From: Actinomadura sp. HBU206391
Lineage (GTDB): Bacteria; Actinomycetota; Actinomycetes; Streptosporangiales; Streptosporangiaceae
Direction: 5' to 3'
Assembly (NCBI RefSeq): GCF_014323665.1
Contig: NZ_JABVEB010000020.1
Coordinates: 1-61,772 of the forward strand
DNA length: 61,772 bases
A model generated the notes under the pieces. It saw only the letters and a list, made by a program, of their open reading frames with translations, had not been told where the DNA came from and made no database searches. Positions 41,919 through 50,678 of this stretch are shown here, piece after piece. Made by a program: the position numbers and the translations under genes. Within the stretch, counting starts at the first letter, position 1; every line of letters starts with the position of its first letter.

Positions 41919-44411
41919 GTGTTCAGCTCCACCCGATCGAACGCACAGCGTAGACCCAGAGTTCCGCACCCGCTCCTGGCGGCTGTGATCGCCGTCATAA
42001 CGGCGGTCGCAGGACTCGCCGCCGTGCCCGCCGCCGCGCAGGCCGCTCCTGACGACCACTTCTACCCCTACTCCCTGGCGCAGGGTCCCGCCGAGGTCGG
42101 CGAGCCCATCTCGTTCGAACCCCTGTCCGACGGCTCGGTGCTGCACACCTCCCGGGACGGGACGTTGCGCCTCACCGACCAGAACGGCCGCACCAAGATC
42201 GCCGGCGACATCCACGTCTACACCCACGACGAGGACGGTCTGCAGGGCGTGGCCGTCGACAGCGGCTTCGCCGAGAACCGGTGGGTCTACCTCTATTACG
42301 CGCCGAGGCTCGACACGCCGCTGACGGACGCCCCGTTCGAGGGCACCGCGGCGGACTTCGAGCCCTACGAGGGCTACAACCAGCTGTCCCGGTTCAAGCT
42401 GAGCACCGCCGGCGAGCTCGACCTCGCCAGCGAGCAGAAGATCATGCAGGTGCCGGCGACCCGTGGCATCTGCTGCCATGTCGGCGGCGACATCGAGTTC
42501 GACGCCGCCGGTAATCTTCTGCTGTCCACCGGCGACGACTCCAATCCCTTCCAGTCCGACGGCTACACCCCGACCGACGAGCGGGCGAACCGCAACCCGG
42601 CGTTCGACGCCCAGCGGACCTCGGCGAACTCCAATGACCTGCGCGGCAAGCTGCTGCGCATCAAGGTCGAGGGCGACGGCTCGTACACGATCCCGGCCGG
42701 CAACATGTTCACCGCGGGCACCGCCGACACCAAGCCGGAGATCTACGCGATGGGTTTCCGCAACCCGTTCAAGATCTCGGTGGACCATGAGAGCGGTGCG
42801 GTCTACGTGGGCGACTACGGCCCCGACAAGGGCGATGACGCCGACCCCGCCCGCGGCCCGCACGGCCAGGTCGAGTTCGCCAGGGTGACCGCACCCGGCT
42901 TCTTCGGCTGGCCGTACTGCACCGGGAACAACACCCCGGCCGACACCTACGGCGACCACGACTTCGCCACCGGGACGACCGGGCCGAAGTACGACTGCCA
43001 GAACGGACCCGCGAACACCTCACCGCGCAACACGGGCATCACCCAACTGCCCGAGCCGGTGCCCGCGTGGATCCGTTACAGCGGCTGCGACAACCCCGAC
43101 ATGAACCCTGCCTCGGGCTGCTCCTCCTCGGAGTCGCCGATGGGCGGCCCGGTCTACCACTACGACGAGAGCTCCGCCTCGCAGGTGAAGTTCCCCGCCG
43201 AGTACGACGGGCAGGTCTTCCTCGGCGAGTTCGAACGCAGGTGGATCAAGCACGCGGCGGTCGACTCCGACGGTTCCGCCGGAGCGGTGGCGAACTTCCC
43301 GTGGCCGCTGAACTACAAGATCATGGATCTGGAATTCGGCGCTGACGGGGCGCTCTACGTGCTCACTTACGCCGAGCAGTACTTCTCCAGCGACGACCAC
43401 GCCGGAGTGTTCAGGATCGAGCACATCGGCACCACCGGGCGGCGGCCCGAGGTGAGTGTGAGCGCCAACCGGACCTCCGGCAAGAGGCCGCTCACGGTGC
43501 GCTTCTCCTCGACGGCCTCCGACCCCGAGGGCACCGCCATCACGTACAACTGGGACTTCGGCGACGGGACGACCTCGACCAAGCCGAATCCCGGGCACAC
43601 CTACACCAAGCGCGGTCAGTTCACGCCGACGCTGACGGTGACCGACGCGAGCGGTAAGTCGTCCACCGACAGCGTGCTGATCACGGTCGGCAACACGGCT
43701 CCGAAGGTGACCCTGGTGACGCCCGCGCACGGGTCGCTCTGGAACTTCGGCGACGCGGTGCCGTACAAGATCAGGGTCAAGGATCCCGAGGACGGCAGGG
43801 TCGATTGCTCCAAGGTCAAGCTGACCTACCTGCTCGGGCACGCCACCCACTCGCACGCGCTCGCCGAGCGGTTCGGCTGCGAGGGAACGCTGCAGACGCC
43901 CGGCGACGGCGACCACGGTCCGTCGGAGAACACCTACGGCGTCTGGGCCGCCGAGTACACCGACGAGGGCGGGAACAAGAACGTCGTGCCGTTGAAGGGC
44001 ATCGACGTCAACCACACCCAGCCCAAGACCCGGCAGGCGGAGCACTTCACGCTGATGTCCGGGGTGACCAGGGAGGACAAGGAGGCCGCGCACGGCGGCC
44101 AGACCGTGGGCAACATCAACAACGGTGACTGGATCATGTTCGAGCCCTACCGGCTCGACAGCGCGGCCTCGTTCAAGGCCCGGGTCAGCTCCGCGGGCGC
44201 CGGCGGCACCCTGGAACTGCGCATCGGGTCGCCGACCGGCACGCTGGTCGGCTCGGCCGCGGTGGCCAATACCGGCGGCTGGGACACCTTCGCCGAGGTC
44301 ACCGGCACCATCTCCAGGGCTCCCGCCCAGGAGGGACAGCTCTACCTCGTGTTCAAGGGCGGCGCGGGATCGCTCTACGACGTCGACGAATTCACCTTCA
44401 CCACCAAGTGA
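41919..44411 (+). CDS. Secreted PQQ-type sugar dehydrogenase with PKD domain and C-terminal carbohydrate-binding module
   Basis: 830 aa. The signal peptide ends near AQA before APDD. The glucose/sorbosone dehydrogenase beta-propeller spans about 50-500 (GLQGVAVDSGFAENRWVYLYY, GICCHVGGDIEFD, YAMGFRNPFKISVD, GYNQLSRFKL). A PKD domain lies at about 505-595 (YNWDFGDGTTSTKPNPGHTY), a beta-sandwich linker follows, and a CBM6-like module ends the protein (~705-830, NINNGDWIMFEPYRLD). The propeller probably oxidises sugars outside the cell; cofactor PQQ is family knowledge and no PQQ genes are in the window. GTG 41919 follows GAGGAGG by 10 nt. It could make the keto sugars handled by its neighbours. 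Confidence 0.88.
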   Translation: MFSSTRSNAQRRPRVPHPLLAAVIAVITAVAGLAAVPAAAQAAPDDHFYPYSLAQGPAEVGEPISFEPLSDGSVLHTSRDGTLRLTDQNGRTKIAGDIHVYTHDEDGLQGVAVDSGFAENRWVYLYYAPRLDTPLTDAPFEGTAADFEPYEGYNQLSRFKLSTAGELDLASEQKIMQVPATRGICCHVGGDIEFDAAGNLLLSTGDDSNPFQSDGYTPTDERANRNPAFDAQRTSANSNDLRGKLLRIKVEGDGSYTIPAGNMFTAGTADTKPEIYAMGFRNPFKISVDHESGAVYVGDYGPDKGDDADPARGPHGQVEFARVTAPGFFGWPYCTGNNTPADTYGDHDFATGTTGPKYDCQNGPANTSPRNTGITQLPEPVPAWIRYSGCDNPDMNPASGCSSSESPMGGPVYHYDESSASQVKFPAEYDGQVFLGEFERRWIKHAAVDSDGSAGAVANFPWPLNYKIMDLEFGADGALYVLTYAEQYFSSDDHAGVFRIEHIGTTGRRPEVSVSANRTSGKRPLTVRFSSTASDPEGTAITYNWDFGDGTTSTKPNPGHTYTKRGQFTPTLTVTDASGKSSTDSVLITVGNTAPKVTLVTPAHGSLWNFGDAVPYKIRVKDPEDGRVDCSKVKLTYLLGHATHSHALAERFGCEGTLQTPGDGDHGPSENTYGVWAAEYTDEGGNKNVVPLKGIDVNHTQPKTRQAEHFTLMSGVTREDKEAAHGGQTVGNINNGDWIMFEPYRLDSAASFKARVSSAGAGGTLELRIGSPTGTLVGSAAVANTGGWDTFAEVTGTISRAPAQEGQLYLVFKGGAGSLYDVDEFTFTTK

Positions 44412-44593
44412 CGGACGCGACCGCGTCTCCGCCCGGGAACTCCCGGGCGGGGGCGCGGCCATCGCGCGCTCTCCTCACGTGTCCATCACAGGCCCGGTAC
44501 GGGCGAGCGCGTTCAGCTCCATCCGGCAGGACTCCGCACACCTGGAGACGACGCTCCGCGGGCACCCCCACGGAGGCGAAGGAAGGGAACCCG

Positions 44594-45502
44594 ATGAACG
44601 ATCTCAACCGGCGCACACTGATGCGCGGAGCCGCGCTGACGGCGATGGGCCTCGGTGCCGGAGCGGCGCTGACCGGCACGGCGTCGGCCACCGGTACCGG
44701 CCGTGGGCACGGCCACGGCCACGACCACGGTCGTGGCCACGGACACGGACACGGGTACGGGCGGGTGCCGCGCAGCGCCATCAGCATCCAGCTCTACTCG
44801 CTGCGCGACCTGCTCGCGGTCGACCTCGAGGGAACGCTCGAGAAACTCGCCGAGATCGGGTACGAGAAGGTCGAGCTCGCCGGGCTGCACGGGCGGACGG
44901 CCAAGCAGTTCCGCGCCATCCTGAACCGGCACGGGCTCCGTGCCACCTCGGGCCATGTCGGCGTGAGCGACAACTGGCAGGCCAGCCTCGACGACGCGCG
45001 GACCCTCGGCCATCGCTACATCGTGCACCCGTACGCCAACTTCGCGACCGCCGACGAGTGGCGTGCCTTCGCCGACCAGCTCGAGCCGGCGGGCGAGGCG
45101 GCGCGGAAGGCCGGGCTCCAGTTCGGTTACCACAACCACGCGCACGAGTTCGCGAGGCTACCGACCGGTGAGGTGCCCTTCGACTTCATCACCGCCACCG
45201 ACCGCAGACTGGTGCACCTGGAGGTGGACCTCTACTGGGCCATGACCGGCGGCGTCGACCCGGTCAGCCTGTTCCACGCGCACCGGGGCCGGATCAAGCA
45301 GTTCCACGTCAAGGACCGGGCCGCCGACGGCTCCTTCACCGACCTGGGCACCGGCACCATCGACTTCCCGCGCATCTTCTCCCACGGTCACGAGGCCGGC
45401 GTCGTGGAGTACATCGTCGAACGTGACACCCAGCCGGACCCGCTGAAGACGGCCCGCGTCGGGTACGACTACCTCCGTCGCGTCCGCTTCCGCCGCCGCT
45501 GA
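44594..45502 (+). CDS. Tat-exported sugar isomerase/epimerase-like TIM barrel with His-rich linker
   Basis: 302 aa. The Tat signal NRRTLMRGAALTAMGLGAG is followed by a linker of alternating Gly and His (residues ~36-56), which looks metal-binding. Then comes an AP-endonuclease-2-like barrel: ISIQLYSLRDLL, EKVELAGL, FGYHNHAHEF, VHLEVDLYW, IKQFHVKDR and VVEYIVERD provide strand-end metal ligands. It is the last gene of the sugar operon and lies outside the membrane with the dehydrogenase and the ThuA-DUF1080 protein. ATG 44594 has GGAAGGGAA upstream. A terminator follows 10 nt after the stop. Confidence 0.88.
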   Translation: MNDLNRRTLMRGAALTAMGLGAGAALTGTASATGTGRGHGHGHDHGRGHGHGHGYGRVPRSAISIQLYSLRDLLAVDLEGTLEKLAEIGYEKVELAGLHGRTAKQFRAILNRHGLRATSGHVGVSDNWQASLDDARTLGHRYIVHPYANFATADEWRAFADQLEPAGEAARKAGLQFGYHNHAHEFARLPTGEVPFDFITATDRRLVHLEVDLYWAMTGGVDPVSLFHAHRGRIKQFHVKDRAADGSFTDLGTGTIDFPRIFSHGHEAGVVEYIVERDTQPDPLKTARVGYDYLRRVRFRRR

Positions 45503-45512
45503 CCCACGACGG

Positions 45513-45536
45513 CCGGCCGCCGTCCGCGGCGGCCGG
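45513..45536. terminator. Hairpin ending the sugar operon
   Basis: CCGGCCGCC (45513-45521), a 6-nt loop, then GGCGGCCGG (45528-45536). The rest of the 300-bp convergent gap (45503-45802) up to the beta-lactamase-like gene shows no coding sequence or other clear element. Confidence 0.75.
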
Positions 45537-45802
45537 TGCCGAACCGAGACGGTGTGCAGGCGCGGCGACGAGGCGCTCCAGGTCCCCCATGGCGGTGGCT
45601 CGACCTGGTCGCCTACGTCGCCGCGCCCGTCTCATCGCGGGCGCAGCACGCCCGCCGCATGAGTGAGCCGAGCTCCGGCTGCGCGGGGATCGGCCGCACG
45701 GATCTCATGGCCAAGCGCTCTCGGGCAGGTGGCGGTCCGTGCCGTCCATCCCGGTCAGGAGGGCGCTGAGGTTCGTCGGCGCCTCTCGCGCCGCTCGCCG
45801 GG

Positions 45803-46807
45803 TCAGGCCGAGTCGGCGGCCCGGAAGGTCTCGATGGGGTGGCGCACCCGAGCCGAGCCGTTGGTCGTGTCGCCGACGGCGTCGAGCATCGCCCGGCCGA
45901 GCACCGCATGCGCCTGGACGGCCGGGTTCGTGGCGCCGTAGTTGTCCTCGTCGCCCACCTGATCGGCGAAATAGGAGAACACCAGTATGGGCGCGCCGGC
46001 GGTGTCGAAGATCACGCCCACCTCGTGGCGGAGGTCCCCGTTCGCGCCGTACTTGATGCCGATCCTGGCGCGCTCGGCCGACGACATGTTGCGGCGAACG
46101 CCGTCGACGTAGCCCACCTCCGACCAGCGCATGACCCTGAGCATCGCCTGGGTGGAGGACGCCGACAGCAGGGTCTGGTCGGCCAGGCCCTTCACGAGGG
46201 CATGCATCTCCCGCGGCGTGGTGGTGCCCAGGAAGAAGCGGTTCGGGTTGCCCTCGACCGGCTCGACGCGCGTGTGGGTGAAGCCCTTGGCCGCCAAGAT
46301 CTCGTTGATCTCCGGGCCGGGCGCGACCCGCCCGCACATCCGCACCGCGGTGTTGTCGGACACCTGCAGCATCGCGACCAGGAAGCCGGCGATGGTCAGG
46401 TCGTCACCGAAGGCGGCCTGCAGATGGTAGGTGCCACTGCCGTCCAGGATGATGCTCTCCGGCAGGTCGAGCTTCTGGTCGAGGCTCAGCAGCCCCCTGT
46501 CGACCTTGTCGAGTACCGCGAGTGCGACCGCGAGTTTCTGCACGCTGGCGCCCTCGATGACGAAATCGATGTCATCGGCGATGACATTGCGCCATGCCCC
46601 GTTCTGCATCGCGGTGACGTAGGAATGCCACCTTCCCCCGGCCTTCTTCTTCTGCGCGGCGTACACCGCCTTGACGTTGGCCAGACCGCGCGGAGCGCGT
46701 TCGGCGGCATTCGCGGCGCTCACCAGAGGGCCCAGCGGCGCGAGTGTCGCGGCACCGACCGCGGCGGCGCCGCCGAGCCCGAGTACGGAACGTCTATTGA
46801 GCCCCAT
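45803..46807 (-). CDS. Class A beta-lactamase-related serine hydrolase, Tat-exported
   Basis: 334 aa. N-terminal NRRSVLGLGGAAAVGAATL is a Tat signal. Active-site motifs: SVQK (SxxK), SDNTA (SDN), VEPVEGNPN with the Glu166-like residue, and KYGA where class A enzymes have KTG. The first domain LQAAFGDDLTIAGFLVAMLQ and TTTPREMHALVKGLA are family-like. It may be a beta-lactamase or a PBP-like esterase; the Tyr in place of Thr/Ser in the third motif lowers confidence in drug hydrolysis. ATG 46807 has GGGAA upstream. Confidence 0.82.
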   Translation of the reverse strand: MGLNRRSVLGLGGAAAVGAATLAPLGPLVSAANAAERAPRGLANVKAVYAAQKKKAGGRWHSYVTAMQNGAWRNVIADDIDFVIEGASVQKLAVALAVLDKVDRGLLSLDQKLDLPESIILDGSGTYHLQAAFGDDLTIAGFLVAMLQVSDNTAVRMCGRVAPGPEINEILAAKGFTHTRVEPVEGNPNRFFLGTTTPREMHALVKGLADQTLLSASSTQAMLRVMRWSEVGYVDGVRRNMSSAERARIGIKYGANGDLRHEVGVIFDTAGAPILVFSYFADQVGDEDNYGATNPAVQAHAVLGRAMLDAVGDTTNGSARVRHPIETFRAADSA

Positions 46808-46986
46808 CAGCTGTTCCCATCTCTCTGTCTCGGGTGAATTCGAGCGACCCTAACAGAGATATGGGTGACAGCCGCCTGGGTTTCGGTCATTGACACAAAG
46901 CCATTTGTTCAGAATGGCGATATGGCAAATCGCTCAGTATGTGATGACGCGGTTGCGCGGTGGTTGCGTGCCGGTTGCGCGGGGCG

Positions 46987-47679
46987 TCATGACGGGAGCG
47001 CGCGGAAGTCGGCGAAGTCGAAGCCCGGCGAGACCACGCAGCTGACGAGAACCTCCGTGTCACCCGCCGGTCTGGCGGCCTGCCACGTGCCGGCCGGCAC
47101 GAGGGCCTGGGGCCGTTCGCCGTTCTCGATGTCCGGTCCGAGGGTGATGGCCTGCTCGGACCCGGGTTCGTCCGCGGTGCCGCCCAACACGAGCGTCAGC
47201 GGACCGCCGCGGTGCCACAGCCAGACCTCGTCCGAGCGCACCACGTGCCACATCGACTCCTCGCCGGGCGGCAGCAGGAAGTAGATTCCCGTCGCGCTCG
47301 CCCGCTCCGCCGGATATCCGCCCGGCCGGAAGCGAACGGGCGCCGCCCAGGTCTGGCGGAACCATCCGCCCTCCGGGTGGGGCAGCAGATCGAGTGTCCC
47401 GGCGATGGCAGGCCTGTCCAGCAGGCCGGTGTGCCGCCCCTCGGGCCCGCGTCGCGCGTACCGGACCCGAGCGACCTGTGTGCGGTCGATCACGCCTGGC
47501 AGCGGCAGGCGGATCGGCACCGGGTCCAGGGTGAGCGCGATGACCTGACCCTCGTCGAACGCCTCGTCGGCGATGGCGAGGGCGTCGGTCTCGTCAGGAG
47601 CCCACGCCGACCCGTTACCCAGCACGAACTGTGCGTCGGTCTCGGCCAGCCATGTCTCCAGCGTGGTGAGCAGCAGCAT
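46987..47679 (-). CDS. Cupin (DUF985/Cupin_5) protein with N-terminal extension
   Basis: 230 aa. The C-terminal two thirds is a Cupin_5 domain: LLPHPEGGWFRQTW, SATGIYFLLPPGEESMWHVVRSDEVWLWHRGGPL, LGPDIENGERPQALVPAGTWQAA and SCVVSPGFDFADFR. The N-terminal ~85 residues form a second small domain (MLLLTTLETWLAETDAQFVLG...) that I do not recognise. These cupins have sugar-epimerase-like folds with mostly unknown function. It stands alone between a beta-lactamase-like gene and an aldo/keto reductase gene. Confidence 0.82.
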   Translation of the reverse strand: MLLLTTLETWLAETDAQFVLGNGSAWAPDETDALAIADEAFDEGQVIALTLDPVPIRLPLPGVIDRTQVARVRYARRGPEGRHTGLLDRPAIAGTLDLLPHPEGGWFRQTWAAPVRFRPGGYPAERASATGIYFLLPPGEESMWHVVRSDEVWLWHRGGPLTLVLGGTADEPGSEQAITLGPDIENGERPQALVPAGTWQAARPAGDTEVLVSCVVSPGFDFADFRALPS

Positions 47680-47874
47680 GATCTGAGCCTAATCCGAGGC
47701 GGCGCCTCCATCCCGAACGGCGGGGCCGGGCATCCGCCGCGTCGGCGGGTTTCCGCTCGGGCGTACGAGCGGGTTGGCCCGGGACCTCCCGGATTCGCTC
47801 CCGGCCGCGGTGTCGGAGCAACCACGATCACGCCCGGATGGGCTGCGCCGCCGGTTCCATGGGGGTGGCCGCGC

Positions 47875-48813
47875 TCAGTTCCATGGCAGGGCCGCGCGAT
47901 CCGCCCAGTACCGGGCGGGCGGGATGGCGAGCCGGGCGAGGCCGGCCAGATCCTCATCGTCCAGCCGTACGGTGACGGCCGCCAGGTTGGACCGCAGCTG
48001 AGCCACGCTCGCGGCGCCGGCGAGCACCGTGTCGGCCCACGGCAGGTGGAGCGCCGCGGCCAGTGCGATGGCGTCCGGACCCACGCCGTGGCGCTCCGCG
48101 GCCCTGGCCACTTCGGGAGGCGGCCGTACGGCCAGCCGTCCGTTGGCCAGTGCCTCTTTCACGAGCACATGCGCTCCCGCCTCGTGGGCCTCGCGCAGCG
48201 CCTCTCCGACCGACGGCTCGAGCGGGTTCCAGGTCGACTGCACAGCGGTGAACAGCCGCTGCCCGGCCACCTCCAGGTCGAGGGCACGGCGTACGGTGTC
48301 GGCCTGGTCCGGGCCGGAAGTGGAGAATCCGACCCGCAGGCCGCACGCCGCCGCCTCGGCGAGGACGGCACGCAACGGGGCGTCGCCGAACAGCGGGCTG
48401 TCCGGGGTGAGCGAATGCACCTGGTAGAGCGCGAGCCGGTCGCCTAGCAGCTTGCGGCTCTCCTCGAACTGCGCGCGATACCGAGGCAGCGTGTGCTCCT
48501 TCACCTCGTGCACCGGGGAGTCCGTTCGCCACCGGCCCACGTAGGTGTAACCCCATTTGCTCGACACGGTGACGTCAGGATGGTCGCGATCGGCGAGCCA
48601 CCCGCCGAGGAACTCCTCCGCGAGACCGTACGACCGCGCGGCGTCGACCCACCGGACGCCCGCGGTGTAGGCCGCGTCGAGCACATCGCGGCTCGCCTGC
48701 CGCATCGCCTCGACGCTGCGATCGGCCGGCAGCGCTCCCTCCCGGCCCACGTTGATGTACGCCGGACGGCCGAGCGCCGCCAGCCCGAGTCCGAGTCCGC
48801 TCAGCCCGCTCAT
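47875..48813 (-). CDS. Aldo/keto reductase
   Basis: 312 aa. The catalytic tetrad is visible as Asp and Tyr in VRWVDAARSYGLAEEFLGGWL, Lys in VSSKWGYTYVG and His in ALYQVHSLTPD. It lacks the typical KR-NAD block of some AKRs, but the AALHLPWADTVLAGAASVAQL C-terminus fits. ATG 48813 is chosen; GTG 48822 (three codons earlier) is equally possible, and neither has a good ribosome binding site. It sits about 30 nt downstream of the CPBP protease gene on the same strand, so the two may share a transcript. Confidence 0.86.
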   Translation of the reverse strand: MSGLSGLGLGLAALGRPAYINVGREGALPADRSVEAMRQASRDVLDAAYTAGVRWVDAARSYGLAEEFLGGWLADRDHPDVTVSSKWGYTYVGRWRTDSPVHEVKEHTLPRYRAQFEESRKLLGDRLALYQVHSLTPDSPLFGDAPLRAVLAEAAACGLRVGFSTSGPDQADTVRRALDLEVAGQRLFTAVQSTWNPLEPSVGEALREAHEAGAHVLVKEALANGRLAVRPPPEVARAAERHGVGPDAIALAAALHLPWADTVLAGAASVAQLRSNLAAVTVRLDDEDLAGLARLAIPPARYWADRAALPWN

Positions 48814-48845
48814 CGCTGTCACACCGTCAAGACTGGCACGTCGAT

Positions 48846-49637
48846 TCAGCCGGCCGGCAGCCAGCCGACCTTCCCGGCCAGCAGGACGGCGCCCACGAAG
48901 GCGACGATGTCGATCAGCGCGTGCGCCACGACCAGCGGCATCACCCGCCCCCAGCGGCGGTAGAGCCAACAGAAGATCACGCCCATGACCACGTTGCCGA
49001 CGAAGCCGCCGACGCCCTGGTACAGGTGGTAGCTGCCGCGCAGCAGCGAGCTCGCGGCCGTCGACCGCCACGGGCTCCAACCCCGCTGGTCGAGCCGGTG
49101 GACGAGGTAGCCGAGCACGATCGTCTCCTCCAGCACGGCGTTCTGTGCCGCGGCGGCGACGAGCACCGGGATCCGCCACCACACGTCGTCGAGGCTCGAG
49201 GGGACGACGGTCAGGTTGAGTCTGATCTGCCTGGCGAAAAGGTAGAGCCCGAGCCCGGATCCGCCGATCACCGCGGCCACGGCGGCGCCGCGCAGCAGAT
49301 CACGCGCGGGGCGGGCGAGTGAGAACCCGAGGGTGCCGCTCAGCGATTCACCGCTCCGCGCCATCAGGTGCGCCACGAGCGCCACGGGGACGAGCGCGGT
49401 GGCGATGGAGAAGAGCTGCCAGGCGAGGCCCAGCCACGGGCGCCCGGGTGCGTGATCGGTGATCAGCTGTGCGGTCTGCCGGGAGAGGGGGCGCGAGGCC
49501 GTGAGCGACCCGACGAACGAGATCAGCGCCGACACGCCGGACGCGCCCAGCGACAGGGCGAGCACGAGCACGACCTCGCGGTCGAGCACCGCTCGGTCGG
49601 TTGGAACGATCTTCTGGGTTCCCTGCCGCATGGTCAT
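48846..49637 (-). CDS. CPBP-family intramembrane metalloprotease
   Basis: 263 aa, about seven membrane helices. CPBP motifs: AVLEETIVLGYLVHRL (EExxx[R] form, with Gly-Tyr where Arg is common), SLLRGSYHLYQG (second His) and PLVVAHALIDI (third His). Family members act as membrane proteases or in bacteriocin self-immunity. ATG 49637. It probably shares a transcript with the downstream aldo/keto reductase. Confidence 0.85.
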   Translation of the reverse strand: MTMRQGTQKIVPTDRAVLDREVVLVLALSLGASGVSALISFVGSLTASRPLSRQTAQLITDHAPGRPWLGLAWQLFSIATALVPVALVAHLMARSGESLSGTLGFSLARPARDLLRGAAVAAVIGGSGLGLYLFARQIRLNLTVVPSSLDDVWWRIPVLVAAAAQNAVLEETIVLGYLVHRLDQRGWSPWRSTAASSLLRGSYHLYQGVGGFVGNVVMGVIFCWLYRRWGRVMPLVVAHALIDIVAFVGAVLLAGKVGWLPAG

Positions 49638-49662
49638 GGCGCAATCTACCCGCAGGCGATGC

Positions 49663-50514
49663 CTAACCCCAGGCCGAGGTCACCCTGGCGGCTTCGCGGC
49701 GCCCCTGTTCGCGACCCGCGTGGGCCGTCGGCGCCCGGATGACGGGATCCAGAGGGTTCAGGCCCATCGCCGCGACGGAACCCTCGTCCGGTCGCACGAC
49801 CGTCACCTCGGTGCCCCGGCGCCGCAGCTGATCGACCTCGTCGTCGAGGCCGCCCCATGGCGGGGCGGGGGTCCCCGGTGGCTGCGGGGACAGCACCAGT
49901 ACCTGGTCGTACCCGGCGGCCAGGTGGGCGTTCTCGTTGGAGCGGACCCCGCCGTCGATGTAGCGCCGGTCGCCGATGGTCACGGGGGGCCAGGTGCCGG
50001 GCACCGCGCAGCTCGCCGCCACCGCATCGACCAGGTCGGCCCCGGACGCGGCGTCGAAGACCCGGGTCTCACCGGTGTTCGCGTCGACGGCGACCAGCGC
50101 GAGCGGAAGTCGCGGCCACGTGTGCGACGGCAGCCGTGCGGCGACGACCGCACGCCGTTCGGCCTCGGTGACGGTGGGCGTCTCGAGCGCCCACGCTCCG
50201 ATCCGGCGGCGGACGTCGATCGGGTCACGGGCTCCGGCGAGGATCTTCGTCAGAGTGTCGGTGAACGCCGCGAGGTCGAGGTCCGCCGGGAGTTCTCTGG
50301 TCTGCAGGGCCGGGTCGACCTGCCGCTGGAACAGCTCCTCCATGGCCAGGCCGCTCGTCACCTGCGCTCCGACGGTGGAACCGGCCGAGGTGCCGACGAC
50401 CAGGTCGGGGCCGAGCACGTCGGCGCCCGCGTCGGCCAGAGCGGTGAGGATTCCGGTTTCCCAGGCGATGCCGGCCAGGCCGCCGCCGCCGAGCACCAGT
50501 GCGCGTCGTTTCAT
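49663..50514 (-). CDS. Patatin-like phospholipase
   Basis: 283 aa. RALVLGGGGLAGIAWETG carries the oxyanion-hole GGGGxxG, VVGTSAGST the nucleophile elbow GxSxG, and YIDGGVRSNEN the catalytic Asp (DGG). The C-terminal domain includes DQVLVLSPQPPG. ATG 50514 is preferred because it begins directly before the first strand; the frame continues upstream without a ribosome binding site. Likely a cytoplasmic lipid acyl hydrolase. Confidence 0.88.
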   Translation of the reverse strand: MKRRALVLGGGGLAGIAWETGILTALADAGADVLGPDLVVGTSAGSTVGAQVTSGLAMEELFQRQVDPALQTRELPADLDLAAFTDTLTKILAGARDPIDVRRRIGAWALETPTVTEAERRAVVAARLPSHTWPRLPLALVAVDANTGETRVFDAASGADLVDAVAASCAVPGTWPPVTIGDRRYIDGGVRSNENAHLAAGYDQVLVLSPQPPGTPAPPWGGLDDEVDQLRRRGTEVTVVRPDEGSVAAMGLNPLDPVIRAPTAHAGREQGRREAARVTSAWG

Positions 50515-50678
50515 GTCCTGATTGTGATGTCCAGCCGCACCGCAGGTCACGCCCGTCGCGTGCCGCTGTCAAGCGGACTTTCGTCACATTGCCGGATTGT
50601 GGGCCTTGCCGGAGCCCTTTTCGGAGCGGAATATCGAGGTGATCTGTCACGTCGGGGGCTGGCTGCCTGGAGAAGCCC

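Noticed and set aside
43440..43700. A separate gene or frameshift at the PKD region of the sugar dehydrogenase
   Set aside because: The frame is continuous from signal peptide through propeller, PKD and binding module; this is a normal multi-domain secreted protein.
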